From NCBI RefSeq assembly GCF_024436055.1, contig NZ_JANFNH010000028.1, forward strand, positions 20,443-84,442: a stretch of DNA of 64,000 nt, given 5' to 3'. The position numbers and the translations under genes are program-made. Below are positions 1 to 8,277 of the stretch, one piece after another (the first letter of the stretch is position 1; each line of letters begins with the position of its first letter). The DNA comes from Streptantibioticus rubrisoli. GTDB taxonomy: Bacteria; Actinomycetota; Actinomycetes; Streptomycetales; Streptomycetaceae. The notes beneath the pieces are model-generated. The model had not been told where the DNA came from. It searched no databases and saw only the letters and a list, made by a program, of their open reading frames with translations.

Positions 1-582
1 CCCCGCGCCGTAGAAGGCCAACTGACCATCCGCGCCATCCAGTTGCCGGTCGGATCGCGGGAGGAAGTGCGCGCCGAGCCGCAGCTGATCCAGTGTGTGG
101 ATGCGGGCCAGCACCTCCAGACCACCCAACCAGACGGTCCGCCGCTCATCCGGCCGCAGTCCGGCCAGCCAGCCGTGCTGGTGGTACGAGGGCAGATCGG
201 ACGGCGTGTTGCCGGGGGTTCGCCGCAACACCAGGAACGGCGCCCCAAGCACCGTGCCGGTGGGCTCGTGCGCCACGATCTCGGGCAGCGGTACGCCCGT
301 GCCCCGTAAGCAGGTGTGCAGCCGGATCTGACGGGTCCAGCGTGCGGTGGGGTGGACCCGCTCCAGGGTGGGCGCGATGCGCAGCGCCAGTGGTTCCGCG
401 CGGCGCCTGCCGTGCTGCGTCCACTCCGCGTCGAAGTGCAGGGTCTCCGCGCACCAGCCGATCGACGCGGGGAGCCGGATCGGTCCGAGATCGACGCCGG
501 TCCACCCGGGGGAGCGCCCGGCGAACCAGTGGAAGAGCACGGCTCGGGTCAGTTCGGGATCACGCTGAAGGAGCGCGGGCAC
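1..582 (-). CDS. APH-family phosphotransferase, 3'-truncated by the window edge
   Basis: The reverse strand reads open from a GTG at 582, preceded by GGAGG six bases upstream, to the window edge, so only about the first 194 residues are present. The visible part shows the N-lobe of a kinase-like fold, with motifs such as LGAPFLVLRR and SDLPSYHQHGW. These closely mirror the second APH-family protein at 27219-28292 (LGAPFYVMSR and DLPSYHREG at the same spacing). The catalytic WGD/HGD and DWE motifs would lie beyond the edge. Relatives (choline/aminoglycoside-kinase-like, often near acyl-CoA enzymes) phosphorylate small molecules. The substrate is unknown. It is divergent from the metallo-hydrolase at 696. 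Coding nature is supported by the start, the Shine-Dalgarno site and the paralogy. Confidence 0.8.
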   Translation of the reverse strand, partial: MPALLQRDPELTRAVLFHWFAGRSPGWTGVDLGPIRLPASIGWCAETLHFDAEWTQHGRRRAEPLALRIAPTLERVHPTARWTRQIRLHTCLRGTGVPLPEIVAHEPTGTVLGAPFLVLRRTPGNTPSDLPSYHQHGWLAGLRPDERRTVWLGGLEVLARIHTLDQLRLGAHFLPRSDRQLDGADGQLAFYGAG

Positions 583-695
583 GGTGGTCCTCCGATCGGC
601 GCGGGCGGTTGGGCGATGGGGCGGCTCTCCAGCGGTACTCAAGCCCGCGGCGGCTTAATCGGCTGGCACCTGATTCCCATCGTTGCGGAGAAGAC

Positions 696-1631
696 ATGCG
701 TTCACAGGTCGGCGAGAACGGGTCGGAAGCGCGGCCCAGGACCGAGGAGATCGCCCCGGGGGTCCACGCGTACGTACAACCCCACGGCGGCTGGTGCGTC
801 AGCAACTCCGGCATCGTGGTCGGGACCGACGCGGTGGTCGTGATCGACACCGCGGCGACCGAGTCGCGCGCCCGCGCACTGCTCGACACCGTGCTCACCC
901 TGGCCCCGGGCCGTAGGCAACTCGTGGTCAGCACGCACCACCACGGCGACCACACCTTCGGCAACTGGGTGTTCGCACCGCACGCGACGCTGATCGCACA
1001 CGAGTTGGGACCGGCCGAAGTGGTCCGCAAAGGCCTTGGGATGCAGCGGATGTGGCACGACGTGGCCTGGGGGCGGATCGACATCACCCTGCCCTCGGTG
1101 ACCATGCGCGACCATCTCACGCTGCACACCGGCGGGCCGCGCGTGGAGCTGGCGCACTACGGGACGGCGCACGCCCAGGACGACATCGTGGCCTGGCTTC
1201 CGGAGCACCGGGTGCTGTTCGCCGGTGACATCCTGTTCTCCGGCTGCACCCCCTTCGTTCTGATGGGTTCCCTCGACGGGTCGCTGCGGGCCATGGCGCG
1301 GCTGCGTGAGCTTGAGCCGCGGGTGATCGTGTGCGGTCACGGTGAGGTGTGCGGCCCTGAGGTCATCGACGCCAACGAGGCGTATCTGCGCTGGGTGCGG
1401 GAGACGGCGAGGGCCGCCCGCGCACAGGGGCTCACACCGCTGGAGGCGGCGCGCCGCGCCGACCTCGGCGAGTTCGCGGGACTTCGCGATCCCGAGCGGC
1501 TGGTGGCCAATCTGCACCGCGCCTACTTCGAGTTGGAAGGCGGCGCTCCCGGCGGCTACATCAGCTCCACGCCGGTGATGCGCGAGATGGTCGAGTACAA
1601 CGGAGGCCGCCCGCTGACCTGTACGGCCTGA
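696..1631 (+). CDS. MBL-fold hydrolase, ActIV-like polyketide cyclase/thioesterase candidate
   Basis: The protein has 311 residues with a metallo-beta-lactamase fold. The metal-binding HHHGDH motif is at residues 81-86, with further ligands His159, Asp178 and the late CGHGE motif. The ATG at 696 has GGAG seven bases upstream. No signal peptide is visible, so it is cytosolic. The N-terminus (GVHAYVQPHGGWC) and the GDILFSGCTPFVLMGS stretch resemble the MBL-fold second-ring cyclase/thioesterase ActIV of actinorhodin biosynthesis, as I recall that family. The window also holds an ActIII-type ketoreductase and a didomain aromatase, so a cyclase is expected. The alternative is a PqsE-like thioesterase acting on an anthraniloyl-derived thioester. 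The family call is certain; the specific role is inferred. Confidence 0.8.
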   Translation: MRSQVGENGSEARPRTEEIAPGVHAYVQPHGGWCVSNSGIVVGTDAVVVIDTAATESRARALLDTVLTLAPGRRQLVVSTHHHGDHTFGNWVFAPHATLIAHELGPAEVVRKGLGMQRMWHDVAWGRIDITLPSVTMRDHLTLHTGGPRVELAHYGTAHAQDDIVAWLPEHRVLFAGDILFSGCTPFVLMGSLDGSLRAMARLRELEPRVIVCGHGEVCGPEVIDANEAYLRWVRETARAARAQGLTPLEAARRADLGEFAGLRDPERLVANLHRAYFELEGGAPGGYISSTPVMREMVEYNGGRPLTCTA

Positions 1632-1909
1632 TGCCGGAGGGCGAGCCGGGGGGCGAGCCGAGGGGCGAGTCGGGGAGCGGTGCGGTGCCAACTTCCCCTC
1701 CCGTCTCCGCGCCTTCGTAGCGGTTCCGTGCCTTCGTGGCAGCGAGTCTCGGCACGGACGGTCGCGTCTGGGTGGAGCGGCGCTCGGGCCGAACTCCCAG
1801 CGGCCGGTACCACCGCTCCACCAGCGCTCCGGCGGATCACCACCGCACTGGCGCACCATCGCGGGGGACAGGGCGCGGCAGCGGCGCGGCTCATCGGCCG
1901 GGAGGAATC

Positions 1910-2632
1910 ATGCAGTTGGACGGCAGGACGGCGGTCATCACCGGTGGTGGCCGCGGGCTCGGGCGCCATGTCGCCGAGGCCCTCGCCGCGGCGGGTGCCG
2001 TCGTCGTGGCCGCGGGGCGCAACCCGGGTGAGTGGCGGACCCCGGCCGGGGTCGCGACGCTCAAGGCCGACGTGACCGTTCCCGAGTCGATGACGGAACT
2101 GATGGCGACGGTGCAGGAGCAGTTCGGCGGGCCGCACATCGTGGTGGCCAACGCCGGGGTGAGCAGGCCAGGTCCGGTGGCGGCGCTGGCGGCCGAGCAC
2201 TGGGGCGAGGTCATCGACACCAACCTCAACGGTGTCTTCCACACCGTGCGCGCCGCGATCCCCTACCTGAAGGAGTCACCGGGCGGCCGGGTCATCACGC
2301 TCTCGTCGCTGATCGGCCGGCGTCCCATGCCCGGCGCCGCCGCCTACTGCGCGTCCAAGGCGGCGGTGGAGATGTTCACCCAGGTATGCGCCCTGGAACT
2401 GGGACCGCTGGGCATCACGGCGAACTGCCTGTCACCCGGCTTCATCGACGCTGGCATGGGGCGTCAGTTGATGGCCAACGAGGCGCTGTGGGGCCGCTTC
2501 TCCGGCGCGCTGGCCGCCGGGCGGCCGGGCACCGGCGAGGAGGTCGGCAAGGTGGCGGTCTTCCTCGCCTCGCAGGACAGCTCCTACGTCAACGGCCATG
2601 TGCTCAACGTGGACGGCGGCGTGGGATGGTGA
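1910..2632 (+). CDS. SDR-family NAD(P)-dependent oxidoreductase
   Basis: This is a 240-residue classical short-chain dehydrogenase. The nucleotide-binding TGGGRGLG is at residues 11-18, NAG at 81-83, and the catalytic Ser132/133, Tyr146 and Lys150. It ends in the usual NVDGG-type tail. The ATG at 1910 follows a good GGAGGAA site. It lies 278 bases after the metallo-hydrolase and is followed immediately by a strong hairpin terminator. It is probably a ketone/alcohol oxidoreductase for a biosynthetic intermediate. Sequence alone does not reveal the substrate or direction. Confidence 0.85.
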   Translation: MQLDGRTAVITGGGRGLGRHVAEALAAAGAVVVAAGRNPGEWRTPAGVATLKADVTVPESMTELMATVQEQFGGPHIVVANAGVSRPGPVAALAAEHWGEVIDTNLNGVFHTVRAAIPYLKESPGGRVITLSSLIGRRPMPGAAAYCASKAAVEMFTQVCALELGPLGITANCLSPGFIDAGMGRQLMANEALWGRFSGALAAGRPGTGEEVGKVAVFLASQDSSYVNGHVLNVDGGVGW

Positions 2633-2640
2633 CGGAACGC

Positions 2641-2675
2641 GGGTGCCGACGCCACCGCGCGGGGCGTCGGCACCC
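2641..2675. terminator. Bidirectional hairpin terminator between convergent genes
   Basis: A 13-bp perfect inverted repeat (GGGTGCCGACGCC and its complement) has a 9-base loop. It starts nine bases after the SDR stop and ends just before the stop of the convergent regulator gene. A T-tract is absent, as is common in high-G+C actinomycetes. Confidence 0.8.
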
Positions 2676-2697
2676 GGGCCGGGCGGATGCCGGGACG

Positions 2698-3564
2698 TCA
2701 GACGCTGGTAACGCGCCTGCTCAACGCGTGGTGGACGTCCGCCTCGTGGTAGTAGGTACGGCCGGAGTGGTTACGGCGCCGCCACTGGTGCTCACTGGCG
2801 AGGCGGTAGACGCTGCCCGGCGCGACGTGCCACAGATGCGAGATGTCGGCGGCGCTGAGCCAGCGTATGGTGCGTGCGACCGATGGGACGGCGGTCCGGG
2901 TCTGCCCACGTTCCATACGGTGCCGCAACCGCAACCATTCGTGCTCCGGCCAGGCGTGGCCGTGGTCGGCGGTGCACACGATCCGGTTCGGCTCGCCGTG
3001 CTCGCGAGGCAATACGACCGCGACCAGCGTGCCGGAGCACTCCGGCTCCATGCAGGCGCCGACCACGACCCGGCGCCCGGCGCCCGGTTGCACCACCTGC
3101 TGCGCACCGCGCACCAGGTGCGCCACCTCGCGGGTGAGGTCGGCGGCCGCGAAGTGCGCCGTCAGCCAGTCGATGTGCCGGACCGCGAATTCGACCAGGC
3201 TCCGCACGGTACGCGCCGGAGGGGCAAGCTTGCGTTCCCTGGCTATTAGCCCACTCCAGGAACTGAGCACGGTCAGGATCGCGGCGCGGGCATCGGCCGC
3301 CGCGGTGTTGAACGGCATTCCCGGCAGGGGGCCGCCCGATGTCTTTTCGTTGAATTGGCGGGAGCCGCCGAGCAACTGCCCGCATTCGTCATAGAGCCTG
3401 GGCAGGCTCCTCAGTTGTGCGACGAGCCTGTCCCTGCACAGCCCGCACAGTCGGCGTCCAGCGATCACACGATGCCGAGGCTGCCCGCTGCCATCACGGA
3501 GCCGGCAGCCCTCCCCCGCGCACAACGCCCCCCCGGTCGCCGTGCGGCCCGTGTTTCGGTTCAC
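2698..3564 (-). CDS. Putative zinc-knuckle/helix-turn-helix regulator
   Basis: The 288-residue protein starts at a GTG at 3564 behind an AGGGGG site. The N-terminus carries paired cysteines (Cys15, Cys20, Cys40, Cys43) that look like a zinc site, and another Cys/His group sits near residue 170 (CMEPEC). The C-terminal 60 residues resemble an excisionase/MerR-like winged helix-turn-helix (WLSAADISHLWHV, then a tyrosine-rich wing). Similar uncharacterised proteins occur in Streptomyces antibiotic clusters. It is transcribed divergently from the carboxylase gene at 4038, across a 473-base region holding a CAGATG repeat array, which makes it a candidate binder of that array. Function is not proven. 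Confidence 0.65.
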   Translation of the reverse strand: MNRNTGRTATGGALCAGEGCRLRDGSGQPRHRVIAGRRLCGLCRDRLVAQLRSLPRLYDECGQLLGGSRQFNEKTSGGPLPGMPFNTAAADARAAILTVLSSWSGLIARERKLAPPARTVRSLVEFAVRHIDWLTAHFAAADLTREVAHLVRGAQQVVQPGAGRRVVVGACMEPECSGTLVAVVLPREHGEPNRIVCTADHGHAWPEHEWLRLRHRMERGQTRTAVPSVARTIRWLSAADISHLWHVAPGSVYRLASEHQWRRRNHSGRTYYHEADVHHALSRRVTSV

Positions 3565-4037
3565 CTGTTGTCCCCCTTAAACTCACCACGCTTCCGGCGG
3601 GCGAAGCCGATACGGCCCGGTGGAAGCCCGTTGGGAGAACTCTCGGGCCTGCCGATCCAGGGACACTGGAGAGCAACCGGTCAGCGATGGGGAAAGTGCC
3701 GATCCGTCCGGTTGGTGCGGGTAGCGATGGCGGAAATCCCTTGACTTCCCGACCAGCGCCGAAGAGGATGAGGACTAAGTTCCCTGTCATCTGTGCCGAG
3801 TTGAGACCGCCAGATGTGACCGCCAGATGGCCGTCGGATGTGGCTGCCAGATGTGCCCATCAGATGTGGCCGTCAGATGCTTCAGGGCCTCCGGCGTCAA
3901 CCAAGCCGGACCGGGCGCCAGGTGGATGGCGCTTCCGTGAATCAGCCATTGCCGCCGGTTGGCCGACCCACGCACAAGCCCCGCGCTATCGGTGCCGAAC
4001 CCTGCGCTTCAGTCCCACGGATCTTTGGAGGACGCGC
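3565..4037. promoter_or_regulatory. Divergent intergenic region between regulator and pccB
   Basis: No convincing gene is seen in these 473 bases. The region must hold promoters for the leftward regulator and the rightward carboxylase operon. Its notable content is the CAGATG array at 3811-3885. The carboxylase Shine-Dalgarno site (GGAGG) is at 4027-4031. Confidence 0.6.
3811..3885. repeat. Array of six CAGATG-centred repeats, about 13-bp period
   Basis: CAGATG, or CGGATG once, occurs at 3812, 3825, 3836, 3849, 3862 and 3875, spaced 13, 11, 13, 13 and 13 bases. Flanking bases are partly conserved (consensus near CCAGATGTGGCCG). An inverted copy (CATCTG) lies just upstream at about 3789. The array sits about 155 bases before the pccB start. 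It is a plausible multi-site operator, or a simple tandem expansion. Confidence 0.75.
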
Positions 4038-5615
4038 ATGAGCAGCATTCACAAGGACGGTACGCATGAGACGGCGAATCGGGTCGAGGAATTACACGCG
4101 ATTCGTGAGCAGGTGCGGCGGGGGCCGAGTGAGCGGGCGACTGAGGCGCAGCATGCCAAGGGGAAGTTGACTGCGCGTGAGCGGATCGAGCTGTTGCTGG
4201 ATGCGGGGTCGTTCCACGAGGTGGAGCCGTTGCGGCGGCATCGTGCGTCGGGGTTCGGGTTGGAGGCGAGGCGGCCGTACACCGATGGTGTGATCACGGG
4301 GTGGGGGACCGTGCATGGGCGCACGGTGTTTGTGTACGCGCATGATTTCCGGATCTTTGGTGGTGCGTTGGGTGAGGCGCATGCGCAGAAGATCCACAAG
4401 ATCATGGACAAGGCGATCGCGGCGGGTGCGCCGTTGGTGTCGCTCAACGATGGTGCGGGGGCTCGGATCCAGGAGGGTGTCAGCGCTCTTGCTGGTTACG
4501 GTGGGATCTTCCAGCGCAACACCAGGGCTTCGGGTGTGATCCCGCAGATCTCGGTGATGCTGGGCCCGTGCGCCGGAGGCGCCGCCTACAGCCCCGCGCT
4601 GACGGACTTTGTGTTCATGGTGCGGGAGACCTCGCAGATGTTCATCACTGGGCCGGATGTGGTGCAGGCGGTGACGGGGGAGAAGGTCTCGCAGAACGGT
4701 CTGGGTGGTGCGGATGTGCATGCCGAGACCTCGGGCGTGTGCCATTTCGCCTACGACGATGAGCAAAGTTGCCTGGAAGAGGTGCGCTACCTGCTGTCGC
4801 TGTTGCCGCGGAACAACCGTGAGAACCCGCCGGTGCTGCCCACTACGGATCCGGTTGACCGGCGTGGTGAGGCGCTGCTGGATCTGGTTCCGGCCGACGG
4901 TAACCGGGCGTATGACATGCGCAAGGTGATCGAGGAGATCGTCGATGACGGCGAGTTCCTTGAGGTGCATGAGCGGTGGGCGACGAACATCATCTGTGCG
5001 CTGTCTAGGCTGGATGGGCAGGTGGTGGGGATTGTCGCGAACCAGCCGCAGACGTTGGCGGGTGTGCTGGACATCGAGGCGTCGGAGAAGGCCGCACGTT
5101 TTGTGCAGATGTGTGACGCGTTCAACATCCCGATCGTGACGTTGCTGGATGTGCCGGGGTTCTTGCCGGGGGTGGATCAGGAGCATGGCGGGATCATCCG
5201 GCATGGTGCGAAGTTGTTGTACGCGTACTGCAACGCCACGGTGCCGCGGATCTCGCTGATTTTGCGCAAGGCGTATGGGGGTGCGTACATCGTGATGGAC
5301 TCGCAGTCCATCGGTGCGGATTTGACCTATGCGTGGCCGACGAACGAGATCGCGGTGATGGGTGCCGAGGGCGCGGCGAACGTGATCTTCCGTCGGCAGA
5401 TCGCGGAGGCGGATGATCCGGACGCGATGCGGGCGGCGATGGTCAAGGAGTACAAGTCCGAGTTGATGCATCCGTACTACGCGGCCGAACGCGGTCTGGT
5501 CGATGACGTGATCGATCCGGTCGAGACCCGTGAGGTGCTGATCCGCTCGTTGGCGATGCTGCGTACCAAGCACGCTGATCTTCCGTCCCGTAAGCACGGC
5601 AACCCGCCGCAGTAA
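4038..5615 (+). CDS. pccB: Acyl-CoA (acetyl/propionyl-CoA) carboxylase beta subunit
   Basis: This 525-residue carboxyltransferase belongs to the AccD5/PccB family, which transfers carboxyl from biotin to acetyl- or propionyl-CoA to make malonyl- or methylmalonyl-CoA. Landmarks are KGKLTARERIELLLD near the N-terminus, the oxyanion-hole stretch GPCAGGAAYSPALTDF and the C-terminal KAYGGAYIVMDSQ. Length is normal. The start has GGAGG seven bases upstream. No biotin carboxylase alpha subunit is encoded here, so a shared one is presumably used. Together with the epsilon subunit it would supply extender units. Codon 19 (4092-4094) is TTA, suggesting bldA dependence. Third positions are unusually rich in T and G compared with neighbours, a possible sign of different ancestry. 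Confidence 0.95.
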   Translation: MSSIHKDGTHETANRVEELHAIREQVRRGPSERATEAQHAKGKLTARERIELLLDAGSFHEVEPLRRHRASGFGLEARRPYTDGVITGWGTVHGRTVFVYAHDFRIFGGALGEAHAQKIHKIMDKAIAAGAPLVSLNDGAGARIQEGVSALAGYGGIFQRNTRASGVIPQISVMLGPCAGGAAYSPALTDFVFMVRETSQMFITGPDVVQAVTGEKVSQNGLGGADVHAETSGVCHFAYDDEQSCLEEVRYLLSLLPRNNRENPPVLPTTDPVDRRGEALLDLVPADGNRAYDMRKVIEEIVDDGEFLEVHERWATNIICALSRLDGQVVGIVANQPQTLAGVLDIEASEKAARFVQMCDAFNIPIVTLLDVPGFLPGVDQEHGGIIRHGAKLLYAYCNATVPRISLILRKAYGGAYIVMDSQSIGADLTYAWPTNEIAVMGAEGAANVIFRRQIAEADDPDAMRAAMVKEYKSELMHPYYAAERGLVDDVIDPVETREVLIRSLAMLRTKHADLPSRKHGNPPQ

Positions 5616-5643
5616 TCGCGTAGTTATGGAGATGGAGAACGTT

Positions 5644-5868
5644 GTGAGCACTCCCGTAGATGCCGCTGCCGCGACCGTGGTGACCGTGCGGCGCGGGCAC
5701 GCCGAGCCCGAGGAGCTGGCGGCGATCACCGCCGTGCTCCTGGCCCGCGCCGCCACCGCGCGCACCGCAGCCGCGGCCGACAACGACATCCGAACCGTCG
5801 CCCACTGGCGCCGACTCGAGCGTGCCCAGGGCTTCTACGCACCCCACAGCTGGCAAGCGGTCGCCTAA
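5644..5868 (+). CDS. accE: Acyl-CoA carboxylase epsilon subunit
   Basis: This small protein (74 residues from the GTG at 5644; an ATG at 5626 would add six) is typical of the actinobacterial carboxylase epsilon subunit. It has an early VRRGHAEPEELAA segment, an Ala-rich helix and the terminal WRRLER...HSWQ motif. It follows pccB by 28 bases in the same operon. The subunit bridges alpha and beta subunits and raises activity. The GTG is preferred because GGAGA lies at a suitable distance. Confidence 0.88.
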   Translation: MSTPVDAAAATVVTVRRGHAEPEELAAITAVLLARAATARTAAAADNDIRTVAHWRRLERAQGFYAPHSWQAVA

Positions 5869-5990
5869 CGCGGCCGGGGGTTGCGGGGGTTGCCCCCGGG
5901 ATAACGCAGCGCACCCCAATAGCTGGCAGGCCGCAGCTCAGGCCTGGCCGACCGGGCCCGCCCCGGGAAAACACAGCCGAAAAAACAGTC

Positions 5991-6024
5991 AAGGTCCCCG
6001 CACACCCGTGCGCGGGGACCTTTT
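5991..6024 (+). terminator. Rho-independent terminator after accE
   Basis: An 11-bp stem AAGGTCCCCGC / GCGGGGACCTT encloses a short loop that can pair further (GCAC/GTGC). It is followed by TTTT. It separates the carboxylase operon from the anthranilate-activation operon that starts at 6096. Confidence 0.88.
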
Positions 6025-6095
6025 CGCTGGTCGTACCACCTGGCCGTCTGTGTCCACCGTCCGTGATCCACATCTCCCAGCCAGGAGACGCACCG

Positions 6096-7799
6096 TTGAA
6101 CGCTCCACCGAAACCGAGCTCCGGAACGGCTCATACCGACACGTTCGTACAAGACAACCTGCCGCCGGAATCACTGCAACCGGAATTCCTCTTCGACGAG
6201 CCCGCGGTGCGCTTCCCGGCTCGCCTCAACTGCGCCGCGGAGTTGGTCGACCGCGCGGTCGGGCCCGCGGGATGGGCGGATCGGCTGGCGATGCTCTCGC
6301 CCGAGGGCGTGCGCTGGACGTACGCGGAGCTGGACGCCGTGGTCTCCCGGATCGCCCATGTGCTCACCGAGGACATGGGTCTGGTGCCCGGCAACCGGGT
6401 CCTGCTCCGTGGCGTCAACAGTCCGCAGATGTCGGCCGTCTGGCTGGCGGTGATCAAGGCGGGCGGGGTGGTCGTCACCACCATGCCGCTGCTGCGCACC
6501 AAAGAGCTCGTCTACGTCATGGAGAAGGCGCGCATCAGCCACGTGCTGTGCGAACGCGCCCTTGACGCCGAGATGGTCGCGGCGGCCGCGCGGGCCCGTA
6601 CCGGCGGCGCGCCCCGGATGATGTTCTTCCGCGACGAAACGGAGTCCGGTCTTGAGCATGCCATGGCGGCCAAGCCCGACCGGTTCACCGCGGTCGACAC
6701 GGCGGCCACCGACCCCTGCCTGATCGGCTTCACCTCGGGGACCACCGGAGCGCCCAAGGCGACGGTGCACTCACACCGCGACGTGATGGCCATCTGCAAC
6801 TCCTTCCCGAGGCATGTCCTCAAGGCCACCTGCGACGACCGGTTCATCGGATCGCCGTCGCTGGCGTTCACCTACGGTCTGGGTGGACTGCTGCTGTTCC
6901 CGCTGCACGTGGGGGCCTCGACGGTGCTGCTCGACCGGGGCGCGCCGAGCCATCTGGCCAGGGCGATAGGCGAGTTCAAGGCCACCATCTGCTTCAGCGG
7001 ACCGACGGCGTACCGGATGATCGCCGCCGACCGGGAGCAGCACGACCTGTCCTCGCTGCGCGAGTGCGTCTCGGCCGGTGAGGCACTGCTGCCGGTGACC
7101 CGCAAGCTGTGGAAGCAGCACACCGGCATCGACCTGATCGACGGCCTCGGCTCCACCGAGATGCTGCACATCTTCATCTCGATGCGCGGTGAGGAGGGTC
7201 TGAACCGGCCGGGCGCCATCGGCCGGGCCGTCCCCGGCTACCGGACCGCCGTGCTCGACGAGGCGGGCCAGCCGCTGCCGCCGGGTGAGGTCGGCAGGCT
7301 CGCCGTGAAGGGACCCACCGGGTGCCGCTACCTCGATGACGAACGGCAGAAGGACTACGTCCGGGAGGGCTGGAACATCACGGGCGACGCCTGCTGGGCG
7401 GACGAGGACGGCTATCTGTACTACCACGCCCGGGTCGACGACATGATCGTCTCCGCGGGGTACAACATCTCGCCCGCCGAGGTCGAGGACGCCCTGCTCG
7501 CCCACCCCGCGGTGGCGGAGTGCGCAGTGGTCGGCGTGCCCGACAGCGAACGCGGCTCCCTCGTCCAGGCCCATGTGGTCCTGGCCGACGGGCACCGGCC
7601 GTCCGGCCAACTCGCCGAGGAGCTCCAGAAGTTCGTCAAGGAGTCGATCGCGCCCTACAAGTACCCGCGCGCCATCGAGTTCCGCGCGGAGTTGCCAAGG
7701 GCGGAGACGGGAAAGATCCAGCGTTTCCGGCTGCGTGCGGCGGTCGGTACCCAGGAGCCGAAAGAGGCGGTCAGTGCACCAGGAACCCATGGGAACTGA
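6096..7799 (+). CDS. 2-aminobenzoate/benzoate-CoA ligase family enzyme
   Basis: This 567-residue ANL-superfamily acyl-CoA ligase starts at TTG 6096, with AGGAG eight bases upstream. An upstream GTG at 6063 lacks a ribosome site. The ATP-binding TSGTTGAPK is at residues 213-221, followed by a canonical LGSTE, a TGDACW motif, the hinge DDMIVSAGYNISPAEVED and a C-terminal catalytic Lys in ETGKIQ. The N-terminus (DTFVQDNLPPESLQPEFLFD, then PARLNCAAELVD) matches what I know of 2-aminobenzoate-CoA ligases. With the anthranilate synthase four genes on, anthraniloyl-CoA is the likely product; benzoate or salicylate remain alternatives. It overlaps the thioesterase gene that follows. Confidence 0.85.
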   Translation: MNAPPKPSSGTAHTDTFVQDNLPPESLQPEFLFDEPAVRFPARLNCAAELVDRAVGPAGWADRLAMLSPEGVRWTYAELDAVVSRIAHVLTEDMGLVPGNRVLLRGVNSPQMSAVWLAVIKAGGVVVTTMPLLRTKELVYVMEKARISHVLCERALDAEMVAAAARARTGGAPRMMFFRDETESGLEHAMAAKPDRFTAVDTAATDPCLIGFTSGTTGAPKATVHSHRDVMAICNSFPRHVLKATCDDRFIGSPSLAFTYGLGGLLLFPLHVGASTVLLDRGAPSHLARAIGEFKATICFSGPTAYRMIAADREQHDLSSLRECVSAGEALLPVTRKLWKQHTGIDLIDGLGSTEMLHIFISMRGEEGLNRPGAIGRAVPGYRTAVLDEAGQPLPPGEVGRLAVKGPTGCRYLDDERQKDYVREGWNITGDACWADEDGYLYYHARVDDMIVSAGYNISPAEVEDALLAHPAVAECAVVGVPDSERGSLVQAHVVLADGHRPSGQLAEELQKFVKESIAPYKYPRAIEFRAELPRAETGKIQRFRLRAAVGTQEPKEAVSAPGTHGN

Positions 7800-8277
7800 G
7801 AGAACCGGCCAAGCCGGATTCAGGCAGGACAAGCAGATCTGGTTCCACCACTGCGACCCGGCGGGCATCGTCTTCTACCCGCAGTACCTGCTGCTGATGA
7901 ACGAGGTGCTGCAGGACTGGTTCCAGACCGCCCTCGGAGTCGACTACGCGGGGCTGTTCGCCGAGCGCCGGATCGGCATCCCCACCATTCGCCTGGAGTG
8001 CGACTTCCTGGCCCCCAGCAGGCTCGGCGACACGGTGGCCTTCACCCTGACCGTGCAGCGGATCGGCACGTCCTCGTTCGAGCTGCGCTTCGAGTGCACG
8101 GGTCAGGAGCCGCAGGACGTGCGGGTCAGGATCCGGGCGGTCCTGGTGACCATGTCGCTGGACGACCACCGGTCGGTTCCCATTCCGGAAGACATCAGGA
8201 AGGCCATGGAGCAGTACTGCGCGCCGTCGCAGGAATCCCGCGAAGCGTCCAACGTGAAAGAGGAAGAAGCCAAATGA
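7789..8277 (+). CDS. Hotdog-fold acyl-CoA thioesterase (4-hydroxybenzoyl-CoA thioesterase type)
   Basis: This 162-residue hotdog thioesterase has the signature HHCDPAGIVFYPQY, with catalytic Asp23 in the DPAG motif. It belongs to the 4-hydroxybenzoyl-CoA thioesterase group. The ATG at 7789 (AGGA upstream) overlaps the ligase end; a GTG at 7774 is an alternative start. Its TGA overlaps the next gene's ATG. A CoA ligase beside a thioesterase suggests that an aryl acid is activated, modified as its CoA ester (for example hydroxylated) and then released, or that mis-acylated CoA is edited. Which of these applies cannot be read from sequence. Confidence 0.88.
   Translation: MGTERTGQAGFRQDKQIWFHHCDPAGIVFYPQYLLLMNEVLQDWFQTALGVDYAGLFAERRIGIPTIRLECDFLAPSRLGDTVAFTLTVQRIGTSSFELRFECTGQEPQDVRVRIRAVLVTMSLDDHRSVPIPEDIRKAMEQYCAPSQESREASNVKEEEAK

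Noticed and set aside
696..1631. Beta-lactamase resistance enzyme
   Set aside because: The metal motif is shared, but there is no signal peptide, and sequence around the active site and the cluster context fit a polyketide cyclase/thioesterase.
702..1859. Long reverse-strand ORF opposite the metallo-hydrolase (and similar ones opposite pccB, trpEG, creE, creD and others)
   Set aside because: These are frame shadows of high-G+C coding sequence: Arg/Pro/Gly/Ala-rich, no recognisable domain, no ribosome site, and a well-supported gene on the other strand.
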